A stretch of DNA of 64,000 nucleotides. It comes from Pseudomonas aestuarii (GTDB lineage: Bacteria > Pseudomonadota > Gammaproteobacteria > Pseudomonadales > Pseudomonadaceae). The position numbers and the translations under genes were made by a program. Shown here piece by piece: positions 27,091 through 35,926 of this stretch. Position 1 is the stretch's first letter, and every line of letters begins with the position of its first letter. The DNA is taken from assembly GCF_027988105.1 (NCBI RefSeq), contig NZ_JAQJZJ010000002.1:434001-498000 (forward strand), in the 5' to 3' direction. The notes beneath the pieces are model-generated. The model was not told the origin of the DNA. It saw only the letters and a list, made by a program, of their open reading frames with translations, and made no database searches.

Positions 27091-27177
27091 TGAGAGGCTG
27101 TGAAAAAAAACCACCTACTGCGGCCGCCCCCAGCTGCCCGCTGCTGCGCTCTATTTTTTCACAACCGCTGAGCGGTC
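27091..27177 (-). terminator. Large inverted repeat / terminator after hptB
   Basis: Ends CTGAGAGGCTGTGAAAAAA and TTTTTTCACAACCGCTGAG face each other around a GC-rich interior. In the minus direction the repeat starts about 8 bases after hptB and ends with a T-run, so it can terminate. Its outline (GAGG-TGT ... inverted) recalls the larger MITE-like element at 14234-14391, and it may be a diverged member of the same family. Confidence 0.6.
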
Positions 27178-27184
27178 CGCCCTT

Positions 27185-27538
27185 TCATGTTCGATAACGC
27201 TGGCGCTCGGACTTGAACAAGATACGCACGATGGCAAATTCACGCTCGATCTGCTCGATCAGCCCAGGGGCTTCGGCCAGTGAATCGCGCCGCCCAACTT
27301 CCTCCAGCTGCTTGCACAGGTCGGCAAGCATGGGCGCGCCCATGTTGCTGCAACTGCCCTTGAAGCTGTGCGCCGCCAGGCGCAAGCCCTGCGCGTCAGC
27401 CTCACGCATGGCCTGACGCAACAAGCGCAGGCGCTCTTCGGAATCCGCCAGATAGGTATCCAGCAACACCGGATACTCATCCTCCATGACATCCTGCAAC
27501 GCGGCCAATACCGCGCTATCGAGATGAATATCTGACAT
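27185..27538 (-). CDS. hptB: Histidine phosphotransfer protein HptB
   Basis: A 117-residue four-helix Hpt domain with phosphoacceptor H57 in AAHSFKGSCSNMGA. In P. aeruginosa HptB collects phosphate from several hybrid kinases and passes it to HsbR, controlling HsbA and thereby motility, sRNA and biofilm output. It is 30 bases after hsbR, the same order as in P. aeruginosa. AGGGAG lies about 8 bases before the ATG. Confidence 0.9.
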   Translation of the reverse strand: MSDIHLDSAVLAALQDVMEDEYPVLLDTYLADSEERLRLLRQAMREADAQGLRLAAHSFKGSCSNMGAPMLADLCKQLEEVGRRDSLAEAPGLIEQIEREFAIVRILFKSERQRYRT

Positions 27539-27568
27539 CGACTCACTCCCTGATCATCAGGCGCGGGA

Positions 27569-29266
27569 TTATGCCCCAGCCAACCAGGAAAACTCCACGC
27601 TGACTCCTTGCCCATCCACGGGCCAGGTGCAGCGCTCGCTCAATTGACGAATCAGAGCCAGGCCGCGACCACACAAGCGATCAATGCGCAGCTGTTGCTC
27701 CAGGATCGCCTGCCCATCGAAACCCGAGCCACTGTCTTCGACCCGGATGATCAAACGTCCACCGCCGGACTCGGACAGCAGCTGCAGATGGAAACGCACA
27801 TAACCCTCGCGCAACTGAGCCAGGCGGGCGCTGCGCTGCTGGTAATACTCGGCAAAGCCTTCGGCATTGCATTTCAAGCTCGAGTCCAGGCCCAGCACCC
27901 CATGCTCCAGGGCATTCGAATAGAGTTCGGCGAGCACGCTATAGATGGCGCCACCCTGGGGCCGCAAGCCCTCGACCTCGATCAGCAACTGCAACAAAAA
28001 CGGCAGCGGATTGAAATGGCGCAGGGTTTCGCCACGGAACTCGAAGCTCGCCGACCAATCCAGCGGGCTGTGCTGGCCACTGCCAGTGAAGGTCAATGGC
28101 CCACGACTCAGGCTACCCTCCTCGACCATGCTGACTTCAACCAGACTGACATCGTCCTGCAACTCGCCACGAAAACTCAGCAGCGCCTGCTGAATTTCCG
28201 CGAATAGCAGCGCCGGCTGCCGATTGGCGGTAAACACCCTGTGCAGGCGTTTCTCGCCAAACAGTTCGCCCTGCTGGTTGCAGGCTTCCAGTACGCCATC
28301 GGACAACAGGAAAATCCGGTCGCCCAACTCCAGGGGGAAAACCTCATAGTGGTCATTGAACGCAGCCGCATCCAGGATACCCAACGGCAGGTGCCGTGAC
28401 ACCAGGGGCACCCGCTCGCCACCGCTGGCGCGTAGCAGATAGCCATCCGGCAAACCGCCGTTCCACACCTCCACGACCCGACGCTGAAAGCTGATATTGA
28501 GCAAGGTGGCACAACAGAACACACCCAGCGGCAGAATGCGTTTGAGCTTGGCGTTGATCTCGCGCAGGATCTCCGTCAGGGAATAGCCCTTGGCGGTCAT
28601 GCCATAGAACACCTCGGCCAGCGGCATGGCGCCAATCGCCGCCGGCAGGCCATGGCCGGTAAAGTCGCCGAGCAGCACATGCATGCCACCCGAAGGCTTG
28701 AACGCGGCGAGCAGCAGGTCGCCATTGAACAAGGCATAAGGCGATTGCAGATAGCGGATATTCGGCGCAGCCAGGCATCCGGAATGCGCCACCTTGTCGA
28801 ATACCGCCTTGGCCACGCGCTGCTCGTTGAGCAGGTACTCATTGTGCTGGGCGATCAGGTCGCGCTGCTGCAGTACGGTGTCCTGCAGACGGCGCAAGCG
28901 ATCCATGGCATTGATCTTGGCCTCGAGGATTACCCGGTTGTAGGGTTTGGCGAGAAAGTCATCGCCGCCCGCTTCCAGGCAGCGCACCAGCGCTTCACCT
29001 TCGGTCAGCGAGGTCAGGAAGATGATCGGCACCAGCTCCTCGCCGGCCATCTGCTTGATCCGGCGTGCCGCCTCGAAGCCATCCATGACCGGCATCAGGG
29101 CGTCCATCAATACCAGCTGTGGACGCTCCTGCTCGAACAAGGCGACCGCCTCCAGGCCATTGCTGGCGGTCAGGCTGCGATGGCCCTGACGACTGATGAT
29201 GGTCGACAACAACATACGGTCGGCCGCATTGTCCTCGGCAATCAGAATCGACAGGCGCGCTGGCAT
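27569..29266 (-). CDS. hsbR: Response regulator phosphatase/kinase HsbR
   Basis: 565 residues in three parts: an N-terminal receiver with D55 (LVLMDALMPVMDG), a PP2C/SpoIIE-type phosphatase (LLGDFTGHGLPAAIGAMP, then FLLSDGVLEACN), and a C-terminal RsbW-like ATPase kinase domain (LAELYSNALEHGV, RVEDSGSGFD). It phosphorylates or dephosphorylates HsbA depending on HptB signalling. The start at 29266 gives the family length; an upstream extension overlaps hsbA in another frame and is rejected. Confidence 0.92.
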   Translation of the reverse strand: MPARLSILIAEDNAADRMLLSTIISRQGHRSLTASNGLEAVALFEQERPQLVLMDALMPVMDGFEAARRIKQMAGEELVPIIFLTSLTEGEALVRCLEAGGDDFLAKPYNRVILEAKINAMDRLRRLQDTVLQQRDLIAQHNEYLLNEQRVAKAVFDKVAHSGCLAAPNIRYLQSPYALFNGDLLLAAFKPSGGMHVLLGDFTGHGLPAAIGAMPLAEVFYGMTAKGYSLTEILREINAKLKRILPLGVFCCATLLNISFQRRVVEVWNGGLPDGYLLRASGGERVPLVSRHLPLGILDAAAFNDHYEVFPLELGDRIFLLSDGVLEACNQQGELFGEKRLHRVFTANRQPALLFAEIQQALLSFRGELQDDVSLVEVSMVEEGSLSRGPLTFTGSGQHSPLDWSASFEFRGETLRHFNPLPFLLQLLIEVEGLRPQGGAIYSVLAELYSNALEHGVLGLDSSLKCNAEGFAEYYQQRSARLAQLREGYVRFHLQLLSESGGGRLIIRVEDSGSGFDGQAILEQQLRIDRLCGRGLALIRQLSERCTWPVDGQGVSVEFSWLAGA

Positions 29267-29282
29267 GGCCGAGGAACTCGAG

Positions 29283-29588
29283 CTAGGTGATCTGGAACAG
29301 TTGTTCGAAGTTGGAAATGGCGAGGATCTTGCGCACATCCGGGTTGCAGTTGAGCAAGCGGATTTGCGCGTGATCGCCACCGGCGTGATCACGCAACAAC
29401 AGCAACATGCCGAGCGCCGAACTGTCGAGGTAGGTCGTGCCCTTGAGATCCACCACATAGCGCTTGGGACTGAGGTTGACGCGCTCGTAGGCATCACGAA
29501 ATTCCTGATGCGCGCCGAAATCGAAACGTCCTTGAATCACAATGGTCAACTCTTGCCCATCAGGCGAGGGCAGCGAGGTGATAGCCAT
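29283..29588 (-). CDS. hsbA: Anti-anti-sigma factor HsbA (STAS domain)
   Basis: A 101-residue STAS protein with the phosphorylatable Ser in TYLDSSALGMLLL (S56). In P. aeruginosa HsbA binds FlgM when unphosphorylated, releasing FliA, and otherwise influences a diguanylate cyclase. It is first in hsbA-hsbR-hptB, downstream of fliJ by 137 bases with no obvious sigma-54 site in the gap. Confidence 0.92.
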   Translation of the reverse strand: MAITSLPSPDGQELTIVIQGRFDFGAHQEFRDAYERVNLSPKRYVVDLKGTTYLDSSALGMLLLLRDHAGGDHAQIRLLNCNPDVRKILAISNFEQLFQIT

Positions 29589-29725
29589 ACAGAACTCCTT
29601 ACTCGAGCAGAACAGTCGATCGCCCCAGACAAAACTGCGCGATGGTTATCGCGACTGATCGAGTCTGAATGCACGATCCGTGTGATCAAGATGTAGCACT
29701 CGCAAGCGCTAGCGGCAACAGGCAA

Positions 29726-30175
29726 TCAAGCGAAATCGTCCCGGCGTAGGCGTTGGGCCAACTCATCGAGGAGTTTTTGCTCGCGCTTGTCCGCACTCAA
29801 GCGAGCCTCATCCTGATAGCGCTGCACCAACTTGCGCAAACCTTCCAGGCGCGCATAACGCTGTTGCCAGACCACTCGCACCTTGTCCAGATTGTTGCCA
29901 TGCCAGGCCATGGTCTGACGCTGCTGGCCGATGGCGGTTTCCAACTGGGAAAGAAAACGCTGATAGTTCATCAGCCATTGCCCGGAAACGCCGCGCTGAC
30001 CTTCGCTGATCCACTGCTGCTGATAATCGCCGCGGTACTGCTCCAACTCGCCCAGCTTGACCTGGGCCTGGCTCAACAGCCCCTGGCAGTGCCCCACCTG
30101 CATGGCAGCCTCGCGTTCGGCGCGCTCGGCCATGACGATAACCGGCGCCAGACGCGCGGCGCGACTTGTCGACAC
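29726..30175 (-). CDS. fliJ: Flagellar export protein FliJ
   Basis: 149 residues, almost entirely predicted coiled coil (long Gln/Glu/Arg/Leu helices, for example ALRRL-type C-terminus QKLLDELAQRLRRDD). FliJ is the stalk in the FliI ATPase ring and shuttles chaperones. It directly abuts fliI. Confidence 0.92.
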   Translation of the reverse strand: MSTSRAARLAPVIVMAERAEREAAMQVGHCQGLLSQAQVKLGELEQYRGDYQQQWISEGQRGVSGQWLMNYQRFLSQLETAIGQQRQTMAWHGNNLDKVRVVWQQRYARLEGLRKLVQRYQDEARLSADKREQKLLDELAQRLRRDDFA

Positions 30176-31540
30176 TTAGCCCCCCGGCGCGGCATTGGGG
30201 TTGAAGGTCGCCGCCAGCAGCGCACTGCTGCGTTCCAGGCCTTCACTTTCGCCCAGGCTCTGGCGCAGGTATCGGACCATCGCCGGCTGGCGCGCGATGG
30301 CCAGGTCGGTATCGGCATCGCCTCCGGGCACGTAGGCACCGACGCTGATCAGGTCGCGGCTCTGCTGATAGCGTGCCCACAGCTGCTTGAAGCGTTGCGC
30401 ACTGCGCTGGTGTTCGCTCGTCACCACTTGCGGCATGACCCGGCTGATCGAGGCTTCGATGTCGATGGCCGGGTAATGGCCCTCCTCGGCCAGACGCCGC
30501 GACAACACGATGTGACCGTCGAGCACGCCGCGTGCGGCGTCGGCAATCGGATCCTGTTGATCGTCGCCTTCACTCAATACCGTATAGAACGCGGTGATCG
30601 AGCCGCCACCCTCCTCGGCATTACCGGCACGCTCGACTAGTTTGGGCAGCTTGGCAAATACCGACGGCGGGTAGCCCTTGGTCGCCGGGGGTTCGCCAAT
30701 GGCCAGGGCGATTTCACGCTGGGCCTGGGCGAAGCGGGTCAGCGAGTCCATCAGCAACAGGACATTCTTGCCCTTGTCGCGAAAGTATTCGGCGATGCGC
30801 GTGCAATACATGGCCGCGCGCAGACGCATCAGCGGCGCATCGTCCGCTGGCGAGGCGACCACCACCGAACGCTTGATGCCTTCGGTGCCGAGGATCTCGT
30901 CGATGAATTCCTTGACCTCGCGGCCACGCTCGCCGATCAGGCCGACCACGATGATGTCGGCCTCGGTAAAGCGCGTCATCATGCCCAGCAGCACGCTCTT
31001 GCCGACCCCGGTGCCGGCGAACAGGCCGATACGCTGGCCGCGCCCGACCGTGAGCAGGCCATTGATGCTGCGGATGCCGACATCCAGCGGCTGGCTGATC
31101 GGGTGGCGCTTCAGCGGGTTGATCGTCGGCCCATCCATCGGCACCCAGTCTTCGGCCTTCATCCCGCCCTTGCCATCCAGCGCCCGCCCGGTGCCATCGA
31201 GCACCCGGCCGAGCATCGACTTGCCCATTGGCAAACGTCCGCTGTCCGGTATCGGCACTACGCGTGCCCCAGGCGCAATGCCGGCCAGGCTGCCAACCGG
31301 CATCAGAAAGCTCTTGTCGTTGGCAAACCCCATCACCTCGGCTTCGACTTGCACCGGGTGATAGCTGTCATCGTTGATCACCAGGCAGCGGCTGCCGAGA
31401 GCCGCGCGCAGCCCCTCGGCCTCCAGGGTCAGACCAACCATGCGTTGCAGACGCCCTTCGACCACGGGCTGGCTGGGAAGCTTGACCACCTCGCTGTAGC
31501 CGGCCAGACGCTTGGCAAAACTGATGCGCTCAAGACGCAT
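30176..31540 (-). CDS. fliI: Flagellum-specific ATPase FliI
   Basis: 454 residues starting [20 protein letters not shown]. Walker [14 protein letters not shown], Walker [17 protein letters not shown] and the typical DADTDLAIA tail region identify the type III export ATPase, related to F1-beta. The start at 31540 overlaps fliH by 11 bases; a longer reading only shadows fliH. Confidence 0.96.
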   Translation of the reverse strand: MRLERISFAKRLAGYSEVVKLPSQPVVEGRLQRMVGLTLEAEGLRAALGSRCLVINDDSYHPVQVEAEVMGFANDKSFLMPVGSLAGIAPGARVVPIPDSGRLPMGKSMLGRVLDGTGRALDGKGGMKAEDWVPMDGPTINPLKRHPISQPLDVGIRSINGLLTVGRGQRIGLFAGTGVGKSVLLGMMTRFTEADIIVVGLIGERGREVKEFIDEILGTEGIKRSVVVASPADDAPLMRLRAAMYCTRIAEYFRDKGKNVLLLMDSLTRFAQAQREIALAIGEPPATKGYPPSVFAKLPKLVERAGNAEEGGGSITAFYTVLSEGDDQQDPIADAARGVLDGHIVLSRRLAEEGHYPAIDIEASISRVMPQVVTSEHQRSAQRFKQLWARYQQSRDLISVGAYVPGGDADTDLAIARQPAMVRYLRQSLGESEGLERSSALLAATFNPNAAPGG

Positions 31541-32330
31541 GGGGTGGTTCCTTGGCCACGTCCAGGTCGATATGCATATCGGCCTCCAGCGGATGCGTGG
31601 CTTGTTCGCGCTGTTGTTCGAACAGCTGCTTGAGCGCTTGGCTGAGGCGGGTTTCGACGCTCGCATCGATGCGACTATGCTCGCTCTCGACTCTGCAACC
31701 ACCTGGCAACAAGGCGTCGTCTTCGACTATGCGCCAGCTTTCATCGTGTCGCTCGCGCAGGGCTTTGACCACCTCGAAGTCTTGCGGGTTGAGATGAATA
31801 CGCACATTGCCGGCCCCCATTGGCAACAACTTGAGGGCTTCACGCAAGACCTGGCGAATCTGGCTGGAATCGATATTCAGCTCGCGCTGGATCACCTCAC
31901 GGGCGATATGGCTGACCAGGTTGACCAGCGCCACTTCGAGCTGCTGATCCTGCTCGGCGATGGGCTCGAACAGCTGCTGCATCAACTGCTCCACGGCGAG
32001 CATTTTGCTGGCCAGCGCGGTATCGGCCTCCTGCTTGGCCTTCAGCTGACCGCTGTGGTAGCCGTCCTTCTCGCCGGCGCTGAAACCTTCGTTGTAGGCG
32101 TCCTGGCGTATCGCCTCCAGTTCATCCAGCGTCAAGGGCTTGACGTCCTCCAGAGCCACATCCTCGGACTCGGCCGCAGCCACTTGGTCGGCCTCGGTCG
32201 CGGCCGCCTCGCTCGCAGGATCAACGGCGGCTTCCTCGACATGCGGATCGAAGCTGGGCAAAGCCCAGCGATCGATAGCGCTGATGTCCTGGGCGCGAAT
32301 CAACTCGCTGGGCGCTTCCTTGGGGGCCAT
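31530..32330 (-). CDS. fliH: Flagellar export ATPase regulator FliH
   Basis: 266 residues: an acidic N-terminal half, then the helical region with small-residue spacing ([20 protein letters not shown], the GxxxG-like repeats of FliH) and a C-terminal domain that binds FliI ([20 protein letters not shown]). It holds FliI at the C-ring. It lies 15 bases after fliG. Confidence 0.93.
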   Translation of the reverse strand: MAPKEAPSELIRAQDISAIDRWALPSFDPHVEEAAVDPASEAAATEADQVAAAESEDVALEDVKPLTLDELEAIRQDAYNEGFSAGEKDGYHSGQLKAKQEADTALASKMLAVEQLMQQLFEPIAEQDQQLEVALVNLVSHIAREVIQRELNIDSSQIRQVLREALKLLPMGAGNVRIHLNPQDFEVVKALRERHDESWRIVEDDALLPGGCRVESEHSRIDASVETRLSQALKQLFEQQREQATHPLEADMHIDLDVAKEPPHAS

Positions 32331-32345
32331 GCCGATCTTCTCCGG

Positions 32346-33362
32346 TTAAACCATCTCTTCGCCACCCTTGCCACCGAGGACGATTTCCCCGGCTTCGGCC
32401 ATGCGCCGGGCAATGGTGAGAATTTCCTTCTGCGCCGTTTCCACGTCGCTGACCCGCACCGGGCCCTTGGCTTCCAGGTCGTCGCGCAGCAACTCGGCCG
32501 CGCGCTTGGACATGTTCTTGAACACCTTCTCCTTGATCGCCTCGTCCGCGCCCTTGAGCGCCAGCACCAGCACATCGGAGGAGACCTCGCGCAGCAGCGC
32601 CTGGATCCCGCGGTCGTCGACCTCGGCGAGGTTGTCGAAGACAAACATCAGGTCTTCGATCTGCGACGACAGATCTTCGTCGACTTCGCGGATCGAGTCC
32701 ATCAACTGACCTTCGGTCGAGCTGTCGAGGAAGTTCATGATGTCGGCCGCCCGCTTGATCCCACCCAGGGCGGCGCGGGTGCTGTTGGTGCTGCCGGAGA
32801 ATTGCTTCTCGAGAATCTGGTTGAGTTCCTTGAGTGCCGCTGGTTGCACGGTATTCAGCGAGGACACGCGTAGAACGATATCCAGCCGCACCTTGTGGTC
32901 GAAATGGCCAAGTACTTCACCGGCCTGGTCGGGATCGAGGTACGCCACCACAATCGCCTGAATCTGCGGATGCTCGTAGCGGATCACATCGGCCACCGCA
33001 CGCGGCTCCATCCATTTCAGGCTGTCCAGGCCGCTGGTGCTGCCGCCGAGCAGGATGCGGTCGATCAGGTTGCCGGCTTTGTCTTCGCCCAGCGCCTGGG
33101 TCAGCATCTTGCGGATATAGCCGTCCGCACCTACGCCCAGGCTGGTCTGGTCGCCGACAATGTCGACGAATTCACCCATCACCTGCTCGACCTTCTCACG
33201 GTGCACGTTGCGCATGCCGGCCATGGCCACGCCTACCCGTTGCACTTCCTTGGGCCCGAGGTGGCGCAGTACCTGCGCGGCATCGGTTTCACCGAGCGAA
33301 AGCAAGAGGATCGCGGCCTTCTCGACCTTGCTCAACTTGGCGGCTGTACGATTCTCATTCAT
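32346..33362 (-). CDS. fliG: Flagellar motor switch protein FliG
   Basis: 338 residues. An N-terminal domain binds FliF, the middle has the EHPQ-containing segment (YEHPQIQAIVVAYLD), and the C-terminal torque domain has the charged helix MFVFDNLAEVDDRGIQALLR. It is the rotor protein that interacts with stators. It overlaps fliF by 8 bases. Confidence 0.96.
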   Translation of the reverse strand: MNENRTAAKLSKVEKAAILLLSLGETDAAQVLRHLGPKEVQRVGVAMAGMRNVHREKVEQVMGEFVDIVGDQTSLGVGADGYIRKMLTQALGEDKAGNLIDRILLGGSTSGLDSLKWMEPRAVADVIRYEHPQIQAIVVAYLDPDQAGEVLGHFDHKVRLDIVLRVSSLNTVQPAALKELNQILEKQFSGSTNSTRAALGGIKRAADIMNFLDSSTEGQLMDSIREVDEDLSSQIEDLMFVFDNLAEVDDRGIQALLREVSSDVLVLALKGADEAIKEKVFKNMSKRAAELLRDDLEAKGPVRVSDVETAQKEILTIARRMAEAGEIVLGGKGGEEMV

Positions 33363-35151
33363 CGGCGTTGATCCACTCTTTCACCACTTGGGCGACCCGA
33401 CCCGGATCTTCCGCCACCAGGCTCTTGATTGCATTGAGCTGGGCATCATACCCCTCGCTCGGGCTAGGCAGGAGGATGCTTTGCGGGCCGCCGAGGCTGA
33501 CTCTGTCGGCCGCCAGCTCGCCATCAAGACCACCCATCTCACCCAGCTCGACATCGCCATTGCGGCCACCCGCCATCAGCTCCCGGCCCTTGCCGTTGCC
33601 GGTGATGTTGTTCAGCACCGGGCGCAAGACGCCGAAGACCAGGACCAGAATGAACAGCACGCCGAGCACCTGCTTGACGATGTCCCAGAACCAGGGCTGG
33701 GTGTAGAACGGAATATCGATGATTTCTTCGCCCTGGACGGCAGAGAACTGGGTATTGATCACGCTCACGCTGTCGCCGCGACTGGCGTCGAAGCCGACCG
33801 AATCCTGTACCAGCCGGGTAAAGCGTGCCAATTCGTCGACGCTCCAGGGCATGCGGCTGGTTTCGCCAGTGGCGGCATCGACCTTGAACTGATCATCGAC
33901 CACCACCGCCACCGACAAACGCCGCAAGCGCCCCTGCTGCTGCTTGGTGTGGCTGATCGAGCGATCCAGTTCGAAATTGCGCGTCGACTGTTCGCGCTTG
34001 TCCGCCGGGAAAGGCGCCAGCATCGGCTGACCGGTCACAGGATCCATGACCTGCTGCCCATTGACGTCCACCAGCGGCTGACCCGCGGCAACCGCCCCGG
34101 CCACGGCAGCCGCGCCACCGGCCTGCTGAGGGGCGGCTGCCGCGCCCGGCGGCTGATTGCTCAGCGCGCCTGGAATGCCTTGCGGCGACAGACTACCCGT
34201 ACTGCGCTGCTCATTGACCTGCTGCTCACTGCGCAACGCCGGCTGATCCGGGTTGAACATTTCCGAGGTGGACTCGACCGCACTGAAATCTACATCGGCC
34301 GACACTTCGGCCTTGTAGCGCCCGGCGCCCAGCACCGGCTGCAGAATATTGTGCACGCGCTGGGTGAGCATGCTCTCCATGCGCCGACTGTAGTCGAACT
34401 GCTTGCCGGCCATGCTCAGCTCGGACATTTCCTGCTGGTCGGACAACAGGTGGCCCCGCTGATCGACCACGGTGACTTGCGCCTTGTCCATCTCCGGCAC
34501 ACTACTGGCAACCAGGTTGATGATGGCCATTACCTGGCTCGGTTCCAGATTGCGCCCGGAATACAACTCGACCAATACGGAGGCACTGGGCTTGCGCTCG
34601 TCACGCACGAACACCGAGCTTTTCGGAATTGCCAGGTGCACCCGCGCGCCCTTGACGTTGGTGAGACTGGACACGGTGCGCGCCAGCTCGCCTTCTAGGC
34701 CGCGCCGGTAGCGGGTGGCTTCCATGAACTGGCTGGTGCCGAGCCCCTGTTCCTTGTCGAGAATCTCGAAACCTATGTTGTTATCGCTCGGCGCCACGCC
34801 GGCAGCGGCCAGACGCATGCGCGCCCGCGCCAGATCATCGGCCTTGACCAACAGCGCGCCTGAATTTGGCTCGACGGTATAGCTGATGTCGGCGGCGCCC
34901 AGGGTTTGCATGACCTGGGAGGCGTCCATCCCGTCCAGGCTGCCATACAGCGGGCGGTAATCCGGCTGTTGCGACCAGAGCACCACGGCAAAGCCAATCG
35001 CGACGCTGGCAGCCAAACCGACCAGCAGGCCGAGTTGGCGCAGCATCGACATATCCGAGAGATTTTCCAGAAACGCCAGGCCGAACAGCGGCTTGTTCGA
35101 ATCATTGCCAGCGGTGGTGGCAGGAACGTTGGTGGCGAGTGCGTCGGCCAT
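33355..35151 (-). CDS. fliF: Flagellar MS-ring protein FliF
   Basis: 598 residues: an N-terminal membrane helix (LGLLVGLAASVAIGFAVVLW), ring-building domains (GVAPSDNNIGFEILDKEQGL), a Pro/Ala/Gln-rich segment, a second helix (VLGVLFILVLVFGVLRPVL), and a C-terminal tail that binds FliG. It is the scaffold of the basal body. It lies 16 bases after fliE. Confidence 0.96.
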   Translation of the reverse strand: MADALATNVPATTAGNDSNKPLFGLAFLENLSDMSMLRQLGLLVGLAASVAIGFAVVLWSQQPDYRPLYGSLDGMDASQVMQTLGAADISYTVEPNSGALLVKADDLARARMRLAAAGVAPSDNNIGFEILDKEQGLGTSQFMEATRYRRGLEGELARTVSSLTNVKGARVHLAIPKSSVFVRDERKPSASVLVELYSGRNLEPSQVMAIINLVASSVPEMDKAQVTVVDQRGHLLSDQQEMSELSMAGKQFDYSRRMESMLTQRVHNILQPVLGAGRYKAEVSADVDFSAVESTSEMFNPDQPALRSEQQVNEQRSTGSLSPQGIPGALSNQPPGAAAAPQQAGGAAAVAGAVAAGQPLVDVNGQQVMDPVTGQPMLAPFPADKREQSTRNFELDRSISHTKQQQGRLRRLSVAVVVDDQFKVDAATGETSRMPWSVDELARFTRLVQDSVGFDASRGDSVSVINTQFSAVQGEEIIDIPFYTQPWFWDIVKQVLGVLFILVLVFGVLRPVLNNITGNGKGRELMAGGRNGDVELGEMGGLDGELAADRVSLGGPQSILLPSPSEGYDAQLNAIKSLVAEDPGRVAQVVKEWINADE

Positions 35152-35167
35152 GATCTAGAACCTACCC

Positions 35168-35497
35168 TTAAACCGGCATCTGCATGATGTCTTGATACGC
35201 CTGAACCAGTTTGTTGCGAACCTGGGTCATGGCCTGGAAAGACACGCTGGCTTTCTGCGAGGCAATCATCACATCGCTCAAGTCCACACCACTCTTGCCC
35301 ATCTCAAAGGCCGTGGCCAGTTGATTGGAGGCCTGTTGGGTATCGTTGACCTTGTTCACCGCCTGACCCAGCATATCCGAGAAACTCGGAGCGCCGGCTT
35401 CCGCTGCGCTGGCGACAGGCTTCTGCCGCGCCATCGCCTCGGTCTGCATGGAACGCATTTCCAGCATCAAGCGATTGAATTCAATACCCTGGCTCAT
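35168..35497 (-). CDS. fliE: Flagellar rod-MS ring junction protein FliE
   Basis: 109 residues starting [20 protein letters not shown], ending in the conserved [20 protein letters not shown] region. FliE connects the MS ring to the rod and is the first exported substrate. The start at 35497 follows a strong GGAGG sequence. It opens fliEFGHIJ behind a near-perfect sigma-54 promoter. Confidence 0.95.
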   Translation of the reverse strand: MSQGIEFNRLMLEMRSMQTEAMARQKPVASAAEAGAPSFSDMLGQAVNKVNDTQQASNQLATAFEMGKSGVDLSDVMIASQKASVSFQAMTQVRNKLVQAYQDIMQMPV

Positions 35498-35554
35498 GAC
35501 CTTCCTCCACTGGCCGCGGTTTTTTGACACTACGCGGCTCTTACCAGAGGTAGT

Positions 35555-35570
35555 AGCAACAAGGGTGCCA
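35555..35570 (-). promoter_or_regulatory. Sigma-54 promoter of fliE
   Basis: Minus-strand TGGCACCCTTGTTGCT is a perfect match to TGGCAC-N5-TTGCT. It lies 58 bases before the fliE ATG. Confidence 0.92.
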
Positions 35571-35593
35571 GGTAAGGTGGGCAAAGAGAATGG

Positions 35594-35725
35594 CTATGGC
35601 GCGGCGTGAAATCTGGCGGGCTTTCGCTGCGCTGCGAACGGATCGCCGCCCGGACCGCCCTGCGACCTCAAGCCATCCGTAACTTGCAGGGCGTCACTCG
35701 CCGCAGGCAGTGCGCCATAGGTTCA
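35594..35725 (+). repeat. Diverged copy of the fleQ-flanking repeat
   Basis: Reads like one and a bit units of the 126-bp repeat at 38881-39350: GCGGGCTTTCGCTGCGCTGC, GAACGGATCGCCGCCC, then ATCCGTAAC and CACTCGCCGCAGGCAGTGC in the same order. It sits just upstream of the fliE promoter. Confidence 0.6.
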
Positions 35726-35926
35726 GCGGCGAGACAAAAGCTGGCAGGCAAGCTGCGCCCCGAGGCAGCCCGGTGGTTTCCGTGGGTATCGGGGAGTTTT
35801 GAATACCCGGCGATACCTGGGTGTCACTCGCCGCAACTCGAAGATACCGCCACGTAAGCCAATACGGCGCAAACGGGGATACCTAAACTCATCCCCGCCA
35901 CGGACGGTCAACGTCAGCTGCCAGCA

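Larger units (their letters stand above)
35498..35926. other. Intergenic region between fleR and fliE
   Basis: These 429 bases contain the fliE sigma-54 promoter (35555-35570) and, at about 35594-35725, a diverged copy of the 126-bp repeat found next to fleQ (shared words include CGCTGCG, GAACGGATCGCCGCCC and CACTCGCCGCAGGCAGTGC). No gene is seen. Confidence 0.6.

Noticed and set aside
29589..29725. Sigma-54 promoter for hsbA
   Set aside because: I searched the gap for GG-N10-GC with recognisable halves on the minus strand and found none convincing.
33160..34698. Plus-strand open frame opposite fliG and fliF
   Set aside because: Shadow of two real, well-conserved genes; no independent signal.
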